From Streptomyces sp. NBC_01197 (GTDB lineage Bacteria > Actinomycetota > Actinomycetes > Streptomycetales > Streptomycetaceae): a stretch of DNA of 64,000 nt. The stretch's first letter is position 1. Every line of letters begins with the position of its first letter. Both the position numbers and the translations under genes were made by a program. The stretch spans positions 6,898,001 to 6,962,000 of the forward strand of contig NZ_CP108569.1 in the NCBI RefSeq assembly GCF_036010505.1, in the 5' to 3' direction. Positions 26,207 to 35,068 of the stretch are shown one piece after another. Below the pieces are notes generated by a model, which was not told the DNA's origin, ran no database searches, and saw nothing but the letters and a program-made list of their open reading frames with translations.

Positions 26207-26374
26207 ACCAGGCCCGTCATGCCGACCCAGCACGCCACACCCTCCGGGGGGCAAGCGCGCTGTGCGCCCGCCGGGCCAACGCTGCCCGGCACCCTCAGAA
26301 CCAGAGCGGCCCCCGGCGGGGCCCCTACAAGCAGACGGGCCGGGAATCTCGGCCCGGCAAGCGGAGGAGTCCCT

Positions 26375-26626
26375 GTGCTGTTGCCCCACCCTGCGATACT
26401 GCGCAACCTGGTCGAACAGTACGAAACCCTCGTCGCCCAGGGAGGCGGCCAGGACGCTGAGACCCGGCGGCAACTGGAAGACATCACCTACACGCTCTGC
26501 GTCTCCACCGGCACACTCACCGCCGAAGCGGCGCTGACCGCCGCGCAACAGCAACTGACCGCCGCCCTCGCCGACCCGACGACCCCACACAACGGGGCAG
26601 CAGGCGACGTGCAGCTCACGGCCTGA
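26375..26626 (+). CDS. DUF5133-like small protein
   Basis: 83 residues starting VLLPHPAILRNLVEQYETLVAQ, then RRQLEDITYTLCVSTGT, which I recall as the conserved pattern of Streptomyces DUF5133 proteins. GTG 26375 has GGAGGAG at 26362-26368. The C-terminal half is Ala/Thr-rich. Function unknown; members often sit near stress sigma factor genes. It starts 168 bp after the sigma factor and may share its transcript. Confidence 0.75.
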   Translation: MLLPHPAILRNLVEQYETLVAQGGGQDAETRRQLEDITYTLCVSTGTLTAEAALTAAQQQLTAALADPTTPHNGAAGDVQLTA

Positions 26627-26936
26627 CACACAAAGCATCACCACAACGACGCGGGACACGGCTCCCGCGGCAAACCGGGGTCTTCTCCCGGGGCAGATCG
26701 ACTGATCGGCGATGTCCTTCAGTAGGTGCGCTCAGACAGCCCCCGAGACCGTTGGAGGCAGCCCCAGCCGCCCGCGGTCTCCCGATAGGTGCACCCTTCG
26801 TAGGAACAGTGCCCGTTGCCGTTGGCGCAGAGCGGGGAACCGGACGAAAATGGGGAGTAGAACCTCGCAGGCTTCGCCAGGAGCGGTGGGCCGAGGAGTT
26901 CAGCCAGTGGCGCGGGGTGGCTTGGAGGCACGTTCT
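26627..26936. other. Gap without supported gene
   Basis: 310 bp between two small genes. Only a weak GC-rich hairpin around 26653-26695 was seen. The end carries the ribosome binding site GGAGG (26924-26928) of the next gene. Confidence 0.45.
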
Positions 26937-27065
26937 ATGTTGCGGGCAATTGCAGATGTTCTGCGAACGATCGGCGGAGCGATCGCCACCGTGGTCACCC
27001 TGCCCTTCCGCTTGGTCGCGAGGCTCTTCGGCGGCGCTTCGGACAGCGCGCACGGCCGCCACTAA
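26937..27065 (+). CDS. LPFR-motif small protein
   Basis: 42 residues, MLRAIADVLRTIGGAIATVV followed by TLPFRLVARLFGG and a polar tail. It is an amphipathic helix with the LPFR motif that names a family of tiny Streptomyces proteins of unknown role. GGAGG lies eight bases before the ATG. A terminator hairpin follows at 27072-27100, so it is probably a separate short transcript or the end of one. Confidence 0.75.
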   Translation: MLRAIADVLRTIGGAIATVVTLPFRLVARLFGGASDSAHGRH

Positions 27066-27071
27066 CGCCCT

Positions 27072-27100
27072 TGCCTGCCCGGCCCGAAGCTGGGCAGGCA
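27072..27100 (+). terminator. Hairpin after the LPFR gene
   Basis: TGCCTGCCC (27072-27080) pairs with GGGCAGGCA (27092-27100) across an 11-base loop, followed by TCTT. Confidence 0.7.
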
Positions 27101-27169
27101 TCTTCACGCGATCAGTACCGTTGAGGTGGCGGCCAACTGGCAGACGCAGAGGACAGGTGCAGAGGAGGG

Positions 27170-27427
27170 ATGGCGGTGGCCATCACGACGGATCCGGCTG
27201 GGTGGGGGGACCTGTTCACCCGGGATGTCGACGGACAGATGGTGCAGTTCGTCAGACCCGCTGACATTGAGGGCCCGGCCTGGGGCGCGTACGACGGGGG
27301 CGGGTTCCTCGGCATGCTCTACGCCGAGCCCGATCATGAGGGGCCGCTGTGGCGAGCGGGTTTGATCGCCGGGCGACACCATGAGCTTGAGGATGCGGTA
27401 CGGGCTCTGCGCAATAGGTCCGGGTGA
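27170..27427 (+). CDS. Small hypothetical protein
   Basis: 85 residues with a good ribosome binding site (GAGGAGGG just before the ATG). Hydrophilic, with a YDGGGFLGMLYAEPDHEGP stretch and a C-terminal helix ELEDAVRALRNRSG. No family recognised and no signal peptide or membrane helix. It lies between the LPFR gene and the unknown operon at 27774, all within the island. Confidence 0.6.
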   Translation: MAVAITTDPAGWGDLFTRDVDGQMVQFVRPADIEGPAWGAYDGGGFLGMLYAEPDHEGPLWRAGLIAGRHHELEDAVRALRNRSG

Positions 27428-27773
27428 ACCAGAGCGGCCGGGCACCCGTGTCGGGCCGCTCCGACGTGGAGCCGACCATGGCGCCGACTGCCAACTCCTC
27501 CAGAGTGAGACCGGCGGACCCTGCGACTGCCTCTGTCGGCCGAGGAGCTGCGTTCCTGCGGCTTCGTCGCCACCGCCGAACTCTGAGCCCCCGCAAGGGA
27601 TGAGACATTCACCGGCACCGGTGCGTCTCTACCTCGACGTGACGGCCTAACCGCGCTGATCAGTGCTGGTGAGCGTCAACGTGGCACATCTCAAAGCATC
27701 TTGGAAGATCAAACGGTACGCATTCACACGATTACTCTGTGCGCTCATCCCATCGGCGCAATGAGGAATCCGT
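27428..27773. other. Gap with possible gene remnant
   Basis: 346 bp without an intact gene. A short reading ending AEELRSCGFVATAEL before a stop near 27587 looks like a C-terminus but has no visible beginning. The last 100 bp are comparatively AT-rich and probably hold the promoter of the operon at 27774. Confidence 0.4.
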
Positions 27774-28617
27774 ATGAGCTACACAGACCAGGACGTGCGT
27801 GAGGGCCGCCGGCTGATGAACGAGGGCTGCGAGAACCGCCTCGTCATCGGCGACAAGCTGCTGGCCGGCACGGCCGCGGGCGGCCCGGACAGCGCCTTCG
27901 ACCAGTACTGCGACGAGATCGGCCTGAGCCCCAAGACGGCCCGGCAGTACCGGCATACCGCCCGCCGTGTGCACCCCGCCGGTGCGGCAGCTCGTGGCCG
28001 ACAGTGGCGTCCACGTCAGCTACAGCACGCTTCGTGAAGGCGCCCGCCTTGCCCCCTCCGGCAAGCCGTACGACGAGGGCTACAGCACCCTGCGCTCGCT
28101 GCTGCAAGAAGCGAGCGAGGGCGGCATCGGCCGCATCAGTGCTCCGCGGTACCGCCGTGCCCTGGGCATCGGCCCGGCCTTGCAGGACTTGTTGGACCCC
28201 TCCAGCAACACATCCCTGGCGGACTATCTCGCCTCCCTGGCGCCCCAGGAGCGTGATCAGGCTCTTCGGGACCTGGTGGAGCAGAAGGCGGAGGTGCACG
28301 ACGCCCTCAAGCGGGTCATGGACGAAAAGCGCCGCCGGGACCGTGAGACCCGCGGCCCCGAGTGCGGTGGCGGGAAGCCCGACAAGGCCGCGGCCGTGGC
28401 CCGGGATCTGGTGCGGCTCAGCGACCAGGGGGCCGCTTTCATGAGCCGTTACCCACCGTCCGCCTCGCTGGCCTTCACCAACGAGCAGAGGGTCGCCTGC
28501 AAGGAAGTGCTGGGGACCCTGGACGTCCTCGCCACGTGGATCAGGGTCAGGGTCATCGACGACCAGCCGGCTGCCGCTGACGACCGGGCCGGGGCCCGCG
28601 ATCTGGTGGGTGTGTGA
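27774..28617 (+). pseudogene. Frameshifted helix-turn-helix-like gene, first of an unknown operon
   Basis: Starts MSYTDQDVREGRRLMNEGCE behind GAGGA. The frame runs to about 27960 (DEIGLSPKTARQYRHTAR) and continues in the next frame as CTPPVRQLVADSGVHVSYSTLREGARLAP to the stop at 28617. Together this makes about 280 residues. The GLSPKTARQYRHTARV segment resembles a DNA-binding helix-turn-helix. The middle is charged (KRVMDEKRRRDRETRG). No family is assigned. Two intact genes follow with overlapping stops and starts. A sequencing error cannot be excluded as the cause of the shift. Confidence 0.6.
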
Positions 28618-29597
28618 TGGAGCCGGCCGCAGCAGACGATGGCGAGGATCGCCTCAACGCTGATATCGAGGACTTCGCCACCCACGACCGAAAAGGCGGC
28701 TGGGCCCGAGCACTCCTGATCGCACGGCGCGTCGAACCGCGTGCAGGACAGGGCGAACGGACGGACCTGCAACCTTGTTTCGGCCGAAACAAAGTCTTCC
28801 GCCGCATCAGCGCACAGGAGTTCGCCCGCAGGTCGGGCAGCTCCGCCAAGCGGATCATGGCCTTTCACGAGGCATGGAAACGGGCGGCGGCCCTCGGGCG
28901 CGTTCCCTCGGTCCACGAGCTGGAGCCCGGCCGCCATGTCGAGTTGCCGGACGAGGAGGAGGTTCCGTTCTTCGGCGAGCACGGCTACTACCGCAGCTAC
29001 GAGGCTCGCATGAACAACGGCGAGCGACGGCAGGCGATCGAGGATGAAGCCGAGCGGGCCGGGATCAAGCCGGGCTCCCCGGTCTACGTGGCTCAACAGC
29101 CGAAGGCGCTGAAGACGGCGATCCTGGCCGACGCGGATACCCGTGCCGCCGCCCAGGAAGCGTTGGCGGAGTTCGAACGGCGCGAGGCACGAGCCGACCT
29201 CGAAGACCGTGCCGCAGCCCGCCAGGCGGCCGAGGAAGGCGACCGCGCGCGTGACGTTCAGGACGTGCCCCCAGCCCGGCAGGTGCCCGGCGAGGAGGCC
29301 GCGGCAGTCGAGCGGGCGGTGTGCACCGCGTCGCGGGACCAGCCCGAACCCGACGTGGCTCTGCTGGTCTTCACTGAGATGACCGAGGTCCGTCTGGCCA
29401 CGCTGCGGGCGCTGTCGCTGTTGCAGCGTCACCAGGTGCAGTTCACCGGCGACCGCAGCCGGGCCATCACCGACCTGTGCACCGCGTCGGAGGCGGCCCT
29501 CGCCTTCATCCGCGACCTGGTCGCCGGCCCCTACACGGCGCTGAACGACGACGCCCTGCAAGCGTTCCTGGACGAGAGTCAGAGGAAGTTGGGATGA
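28617..29597 (+). CDS. Unknown protein, second gene of island operon
   Basis: 326 residues from ATG 28617, overlapping the previous stop by one base. N-terminal part contains a helix-turn-helix-like stretch (ISAQEFARRSGSSAKRIMAFHEAWKRA). The centre (about 130-230) is highly charged and likely coiled coil (AAAQEALAEFERREARADLE). The C-terminal part is helical (LVFTEMTEVRLATLRALSLLQRH). No catalytic motif or known family is visible. The overlap with both neighbours indicates one functional unit, perhaps a regulatory or DNA-binding complex of the mobile island. Confidence 0.7.
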   Translation: MEPAAADDGEDRLNADIEDFATHDRKGGWARALLIARRVEPRAGQGERTDLQPCFGRNKVFRRISAQEFARRSGSSAKRIMAFHEAWKRAAALGRVPSVHELEPGRHVELPDEEEVPFFGEHGYYRSYEARMNNGERRQAIEDEAERAGIKPGSPVYVAQQPKALKTAILADADTRAAAQEALAEFERREARADLEDRAAARQAAEEGDRARDVQDVPPARQVPGEEAAAVERAVCTASRDQPEPDVALLVFTEMTEVRLATLRALSLLQRHQVQFTGDRSRAITDLCTASEAALAFIRDLVAGPYTALNDDALQAFLDESQRKLG

Positions 29598-30238
29598 GCC
29601 GCAAGCGCCACAGTGAGACCACCTCCCAGCTGGAGCAGGACGCGATCGACGTCCTGCTGTGGCTCGGGCCCAACGCGGGCCGCGAACTGTCCTACGTGGA
29701 CATCTCCCGCGGTACCGGCATTCCCGACGGCAGCCGTCTGCGGCGTGCGGTGCCCAAAGCCCGTGCCGCCGCCCACGTGCTCGGGCACCGGGTGGAGCAG
29801 TTCAAGCCCTCCCGCGACCCGCTCAAGCGCGGTGCGAAGGTGACGCGCTTCCACAAGTGTGGCCAGGGCGGCGAGTTCGGCGCCCGTGACGCGTTGCGGG
29901 CCTGCCGCAAGGCGGTGGCCTACATGGGCGACATGCACCGGGCCTGCTCGTTCGAGGCAGGCAACCCCAACAGCCTCGACCGAGAGGCGTTCGGGCAGAT
30001 GGCGGAGGCCGCCGAAGGCAGCATCCGGACCTTCAGCGGCGTGGAGAGGCTGGGCAGCAAGGTCGTGAAGAACCAGGGCACCATGCGGCGCCAGGCCGAG
30101 CGGATCGCGGACCTGGAGGCCCAGATCGCCGAAATGACCTCGGCCAGTCCGCCGCCTCGGCCTGACCCCGTGTACGACACGGCCCGGCAGCGACAGCCGC
30201 CGGGCCGCCTCGTATCGCACCGGGTCAGGTGCGGTTGA
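29594..30238 (+). CDS. Unknown protein, third gene of island operon
   Basis: 214 residues. ATG 29594 overlaps the previous stop (ATGA) and follows GAGGAAG. The N-terminal 60 residues look like a winged-helix region (LEQDAIDVLLWLGPNAGRELSYVDISRGTGIPDGSRLRRAVPKAR). The C-terminal part ends in a coiled coil (RRQAERIADLEAQIAEM). No family recognised. Its last 14 bp overlap the end of the minus-strand tnpC gene, so the operon and the recombinase module are directly convergent and probably moved together. Confidence 0.7.
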   Translation: MSRKRHSETTSQLEQDAIDVLLWLGPNAGRELSYVDISRGTGIPDGSRLRRAVPKARAAAHVLGHRVEQFKPSRDPLKRGAKVTRFHKCGQGGEFGARDALRACRKAVAYMGDMHRACSFEAGNPNSLDREAFGQMAEAAEGSIRTFSGVERLGSKVVKNQGTMRRQAERIADLEAQIAEMTSASPPPRPDPVYDTARQRQPPGRLVSHRVRCG

Positions 30239-30794
30239 TCTGCTTGAGCATCCGCTTGCCCGCTTCGCGTGCGGCACTCAGGTCATCCTCGGTCTCCGTG
30301 AGCCTGCGCTTGAAGTCATCCCGTTCGGCGCGTATCTCGTCGCGTTCCAGGGTGATCCGCTCCACAGCCGCCAGAAGCTCGTTGACCCGCTGGTTGAGTT
30401 CCTTGGTTCCGGCCTGGTCGAGTTGGGCGCCCAGCGAGCGCTGGACGGCCTTCTTGAGGCGGTCGCACTCGTCGCGCAGGGCCTTGTTCTCCTCGCGGAC
30501 CAGGGCCAGATCGGTGGCCAGACTCACCGCGGAGGCATCCCGGCCGGCCTGGCGGGTGCGGCGGTCGGCCTTGGCCTGGCTCTTCATGGCGGCCTCGATG
30601 TGCTCACGGACGCCTTCGGCGTAGACGAGCCAGCTGGACACGCCCGCCGTGCGGGCGACCGCAAGGAAAGAGACCGCCTCGCCCCTGGTCTTCATCGCGT
30701 CCACGGTGGCCAGCACCTTGGCCCGCTTGGTCTTGCTGTCCTTCTTGCGGGTCTCGCGCAGGACGTCACCGGGGGTGCGTCTGGCCTCGCTCAT
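30225..30794 (-). CDS. tnpC: TnpC-like protein of a Tn554-type module (DUF6262-like)
   Basis: 189 residues. The N-terminal 70 form the conserved module TPGDVLRETRKKDSKTKRA, then RTAGVSSWLVYAEGVREHIE. A long coiled coil follows (ALVREENKALRDECDRLKK and ERITLERDEIRAERDDFKRR). In Tn554, TnpC assists the two integrases and influences insertion. ATG 30794 overlaps the tnpB stop (ATGA). Unlike tnpA and tnpB, this gene is intact. The same module forms the C-terminus of TniQ at 13908-16343. I recall this family as DUF6262 in actinobacterial annotations. Confidence 0.82.
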   Translation of the reverse strand: MSEARRTPGDVLRETRKKDSKTKRAKVLATVDAMKTRGEAVSFLAVARTAGVSSWLVYAEGVREHIEAAMKSQAKADRRTRQAGRDASAVSLATDLALVREENKALRDECDRLKKAVQRSLGAQLDQAGTKELNQRVNELLAAVERITLERDEIRAERDDFKRRLTETEDDLSAAREAGKRMLKQINRT

Positions 30795-33326
30795 GCTGTA
30801 CTCCCGCCGCGCTGGCCAGGAAAGCCCGGCATGCCCAACGACACCGCGGAGCCGTGCCCCTGGACGGCCCGGACCTTCCGCAGGACGGCCGATGCCTGCT
30901 CGACATCCTCGCGCTCGCCTGGGTCCATCGCTTCCATCAGCTTCCGCATCGTCTCGACGGTCCCCTTGAAAGCCGCGACCTGATCGTCCAGGTTCCTCAC
31001 CACGAACTCGTCCGCCTCCATCATCACCGCCATCTCCTTGTCGGCCTTCAGCGACCGGACATGGTCCTCGATCGCGGGCAGATAGGACGGGTCCGGCCAG
31101 TAGGAAGGGCAGGCAGCACACTGGAAGCGGATCGGGCATGCCTTTCCCCCCGCCTTGACGTTGGAGGGTTCGGTACAGTTGCCGAACGGCACCGCCACCG
31201 AGCGGGCCTCGTACGCGGTAGCTGACGCCATCGGCGCGGACCTGCCCCTGCGGTCCACGGTGTGCAGGCGCATCACGTTGACCGCCTCCCGCTTCCGCTT
31301 GTGACTGATCTTGTAGTACCGCTGGGTGGTTTGCATGGATTTGTGGTCCATGAGCTCCCGCAGTACCTCGATGCGTACCCCGGCGTCCGCGTACCGCTGG
31401 CAGAACGAGTGGCGGAACGCGTATGGGTAGATCAGTGAACGGTCGAACGGCACCCGGTCACCGTCTTGGTCGAACTCCTCGGACAGCAGGACCGGGACGC
31501 TGTCGGCCCACTTGCGGATCATCGACGAGATCTGCTCGGGCACCAGATGACGGATGATGCCGTTCTCACCCGCTGGGGGGGGAACAGGAACCCTTCGCTG
31601 CCGGTGGGCAGGTCGAGCGTGTCGCGCACGGCCCGCCAGGTGCGGATGGTCTCCACGGTGCCGTGCTCAAGCTCCAGGCGCCGGTTCAGACGGCGACCCT
31701 TGCGGTTGTCCCAGATCAACAGCCACTCGCGATCCGCGTGTTTGAGGCAGTTCGTTCGCAGCTCGGCGATCTCATACGGGCGCCGGCCGGTTTCCCGCAG
31801 CAGCTCGTAGACCGCGCGGGCCATCGCTTGGACCTGCTCGGGTGTCATCTTCCCGTGCGTCATGCCCTGTCCCAGCAGGTCCACGTAATCGTCGAGCTGA
31901 GCAATGAGGGACTCCGGCAGGGCCTTGCCGGCCTCGTCCTCGTCGACCTCCTCGGTCTTGATGACGTGGCTGGAGTGCCTCGCGAAGCTCGCGGACATGC
32001 CGTCCAGGTGGCCCGCGGCCCGGTTGTAGTCGAGGATCTTGAAGAAGAACGACAGCAGGGCCCCGCGCTGCTTGCTCGACAGGGGCCCGCCGTCCAGCTT
32101 GGGCAGCACGCGGAAGGTGTCGACCACGGCGTTCATGTCGGCGAACATCAGCTTGGCCGGGTCCATGCCGCCACCGATCCGCGTGTCCAGGGCCCGGGAG
32201 ACCGCCTTGCACACCCGCAGGCCCCGTCTGGCCTCGGTGGTGTTCGGCTTCATCTCGGCGATGAAGGTGACCAGGATGTCCCTGAGCCACGGCTGACGGA
32301 TGTCCGTCACGTCCAGGCCGAGAGGCCGCTGGGTGATACCCCCGCGCAGGCTCTTGACGCCGAGTTCAGACAGGTCCAGCACGTCCCTGCTGGTCGGGTC
32401 GACGCCCTCGAAGCGGTCGAACGCCGGCGCAGGATGCGGTGCGTCTCGCGAAGGAGCGCGTCCACGATCGCCTGCGTCCCGCTCGGCAACTGCCCGGCCG
32501 TCGCGGTGGCGATGGAGCCGACCCGCTCCGCGAGGTGCGAGACGGCCTGGCGCACGGCCACGGGGTCGATCTTCTGGCCGCGTTCGTCGCGCTGCTGCAA
32601 CGCGTACAGCATCTCCAGACGGGTCACCGGATGCAGCGGGGCCAAGGAGAACTGGTGGACGTTCAGGAACGGTGCCTGCCTCTCCAACCACGCCGGCGGC
32701 GGCGCGGACCGCCGCCCCCGGGCTGTGGCCGTGGTCTTCTTCCAGCGGCTCTGGTGTATGCTGCACAGCCCCCACACTTCCCGAGCGTCGTAGCGGCAGC
32801 CCGCCACCCGGCAGGCAGGAGAGGGCCCATACGGCGTCTGCCGCTCGATCCACGTCTCCAGTTCGGAGCCGGGGTCGCGTTGCAGATCCTTGTGCCGCAG
32901 CGAACCGTGCGCGTTGCACAGGCCCCACAGGACCGAGTCCCGCGGGCACCCCGTCACACGGCAGTCGGCCCGCTCACCAGAGATCACCCGGTTACGGTCC
33001 GGCACGTAGGTGGCCTTGAACTCCTTCAGCCCCAGACTGCCGGCGCGGTGGGTCTTCTCGCAGATGGCGCACAGGCCCCGCCGGGTACGGGTAAGGGCGT
33101 CGCAGGCGGCCACATCGCACCGGTAGACGGCCGTGCCCGCGTGGTCGACGTCACCGCTGAACAGGCGGGTGTCAGCGTCCCATTCACCGGGCCGCCAGGC
33201 GGATTCGAACTCCGCGCGCAGCCACGCGGTCCACTCGGTGAGGACCTCTTGCGGCAGACCGCTCGCCGCCTGGCTGGCGTCCCGCCGGGGCTGGTGGAGC
33301 GGAACGACGTTGCCGGACACCGTCAC
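30791..33326 (-). pseudogene. tnpB: TnpB-like tyrosine recombinase, two frameshifts
   Basis: Reading from GTG 33326 (overlapping the tnpA stop) gives about 845 codons in three frames. The first breaks near 32420-32435 and the second at the G8 run 31575-31582, where one more G would restore the frame. The N-terminal part has three zinc-ligand-like repeats of the form CxxxxC...GLCxxH/C. The catalytic domain shows YEIAELRTNC (Arg), FRHSFCQRY (HxxR), LMDHKSMQTTQRYYK (His and Tyr) and a Cys-rich insert after it. It is the partner recombinase of TnpA. As sequenced it cannot be made as one protein. Confidence 0.8.
31575..31582. repeat. G8 homopolymer at a tnpB frame break
   Basis: Eight G on the plus strand (eight C in the gene). 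Adding one base links FLFPP to AGENGIIRHLVPEQI and restores the recombinase frame. Such runs slip in replication and are also weak points of some sequencing methods. Confidence 0.7.
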
Positions 33327-34497
33327 TGACTGGCTTCCTTCCTCTTGGCGGCCACCAGCTTGACGGCGTCGCGTTTGTCCTGGTCGGTCGCGTGGGTGTA
33401 GGGGTCCATCGACTGCGGCGACTGGTGTCCAGCCATGTTCTGGGCCACGTCGCGGTCCATCCCGGAGCGGAGCCACCGGGTGATCGCCGAGTGCCGCAGC
33501 ATATGGGGGCGGGCGCGGAACCCGGCGCGGGCCGCGAGCCGCTTGAACAGCTCATACGTGCTCGGGTACTTCATCGGCTCGCCGAGCGGGGCGCGGAACA
33601 GGTTCACGAACACCATGTCGCAGCCCTCGGCCTCCGCTACCGCGTCGCGCTCGTAGCGGTAGGCGGCGTACAGCTCCACGGTCTCGGCCTCCACTGGAAT
33701 CCACCGCGGATAGTGCGACTTGGCATACGCGTCGTTGCTGTTCAGACGGCGCCGCACATGTACATGCGGCCTCTCGACCCGGCAGCCCAGCGAGGCGGAG
33801 TCGGGCAGGAAGTGCATGTCCTCACGCCGCAGCCCCAGCCCCTCGCCGATACGCATGCCGGTGACCGCCAGCAGAGACACCAGGAACCGGTCACGGGCAT
33901 GCGTCGTGCAGTCGAGGACCTTCTCGATCTGGTCGTCGGACAGCCACTCGTAACCCGGCACCGCGACACGGTACTGTACTTGATCGGCCTCTCCTGGATC
34001 GTGCGGTGCTGGCCGTCCTCGCCCGGATCGAACCCGGGCGGGGTGTAATGCAGGAACTTCGGCTGCACGAGCTGGCTCACCACACTCGCCGGCACCCAGC
34101 CCTGAAGCGCCGACCACGTCAGGAACTCCCCGACCGTGCCCATGATCTTGTTCGCCGTGCCCTTGCCGCGAAAGCGCGGCTCAGCAGCCGGGCGGCGGCC
34201 CTTCGGCGGTAGCGGCTCATCGACCAACCACCGCATCATCGCCATGAGCTGGGTCAGGGTGGGGCACGTCCAGTCGACTGCGTTCCCGGTGCAGTACGAC
34301 AGATACAGGGCGATCCGGCCGGCATACGTGCGCTGAGTGTTGTAGGCCCGGTCGTTGCTCCTGAGTCCCGCCAGCCAGGCGCACGCCTCGATGTGCAGCT
34401 CGAAGGCTTCGTTGACGACGACCCAGTGCGTAGACCCGTCGCCCGATATGGCCCGCTCAGCTCGATAACGCCGGTACAGAAGAGCAGACGTAGCCAA
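33323..34497 (-). pseudogene. tnpA: TnpA-like tyrosine recombinase, broken by a 5-bp tandem duplication
   Basis: Starts with TTG 34497 behind AAGGGG. An N-terminal SAM-like core-binding domain (YNTQRTYAGRIALYLSYC) leads to RPIKY. There GTACTGTACT at 33971-33980 (plus strand) is a direct duplication of five bases that shifts the frame. The catalytic domain continues in the other frame as YRVAVPGYEWLSDDQIEKV, TGMRIGEGLGLRRED (Arg), HMLRHSAITRW (HxxR), NMAGHQSPQSMDPYTH (His, Tyr nucleophile). Removing one repeat unit would give about 390 residues. It is the first gene of the tnpABC operon. Confidence 0.85.
33971..33980. repeat. Tandem GTACT duplication inactivating tnpA
   Basis: Two head-to-tail copies of GTACT. 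One copy keeps the integrase frame open (KY-RVAVPGYEW), two copies do not. Replication slippage is the simplest cause, and loss of one unit would reactivate the gene. Confidence 0.8.
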
Positions 34498-34583
34498 CGT
34501 GCCTAATACCCCTTGGATACCGTTGAGGCAAGTACAGAACTACCCTACTTGTCTTGCATGCCTGACCTCATTCAGGCGCCCAA

Positions 34584-35054
34584 GATAACCTCGGCCTGTC
34601 CGCCGATCTCGAAGTGCGCGGAGAGACGATCGCCCGCGTTCCGGCCCATGTCATCGTCCCGGCCGGCCACCGCCTGGCCGGCCAGGCGGTGGTGGACTTG
34701 ACCGAACTCGCCGCTGAGCCACTGGTGTTGCTCGACCTGCCCTACAGCCGGGACTACTTCCGCGCGCTCGTGGCGGCCACCGGCACCGCACCCGAGGTGC
34801 GATACCGCACCCGGAGCTATGAGACCGTCCGCTCCATGGTCGCCAGAGGTCTCGGCTATTCGGTGCTGAACCAGCGCCCCGCGACCAGAGAGACGTATGG
34901 CGGCGGAGAGGTCGTGGAGTTGGAGCTGAGTGAGCGATACCCACCGCTGGAACTCAAGCTGGCAACGGTGCAGGGCGTGACGCAGACCGCCCGTGCCCGG
35001 GCGGTCATGGAGACGGTGCGGGAGATGGCGGCCGGCACCATCCCGGTGACCTGA
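34584..35054 (+). pseudogene. LysR regulator, C-terminal piece (third of three)
   Basis: Reads DNLGLSADLEVRGETIARV and on through HRLAGQAVVDLTELAAEPLV, RYRTRSYETVRSMVARGLGYSVLNQRP to the stop at 35054. This is about 155 residues, the second half of a LysR effector domain without any DNA-binding part. It starts exactly where the fragment at 20476-20502 leaves off (LTY then DNLGLS). The three pieces together make a normal-length regulator. Confidence 0.85.
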
Positions 35055-35068
35055 CGTGCTTCAGGCAG

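Larger units (their letters stand above)
20503..34583. mobile_element. ~14-kb island with a Tn554-like tyrosine recombinase module
   Basis: The island is defined by the lysR gene it splits: coding similarity stops at about 20502 and resumes at 34584, and joining the two gives LTYDNLGLSADLEV, normal for this LysR subfamily. The exact edges are uncertain by several bases. The right end carries minus-strand tnpA, tnpB and tnpC, the recombinase set of Tn554-like elements. The remainder is cargo, mostly stress-type genes. GGTTATCT at 20509-20516 and AGATAACC at 34583-34590 are inverted copies at the two junctions. It could be one element or a composite of several insertions. Confidence 0.7.

Noticed and set aside
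27381..27650. An 89-residue plus-strand protein
   Set aside because: Cys/Pro/Arg-rich low-complexity translation that overlaps the end of the gene at 27170 and has no binding site.
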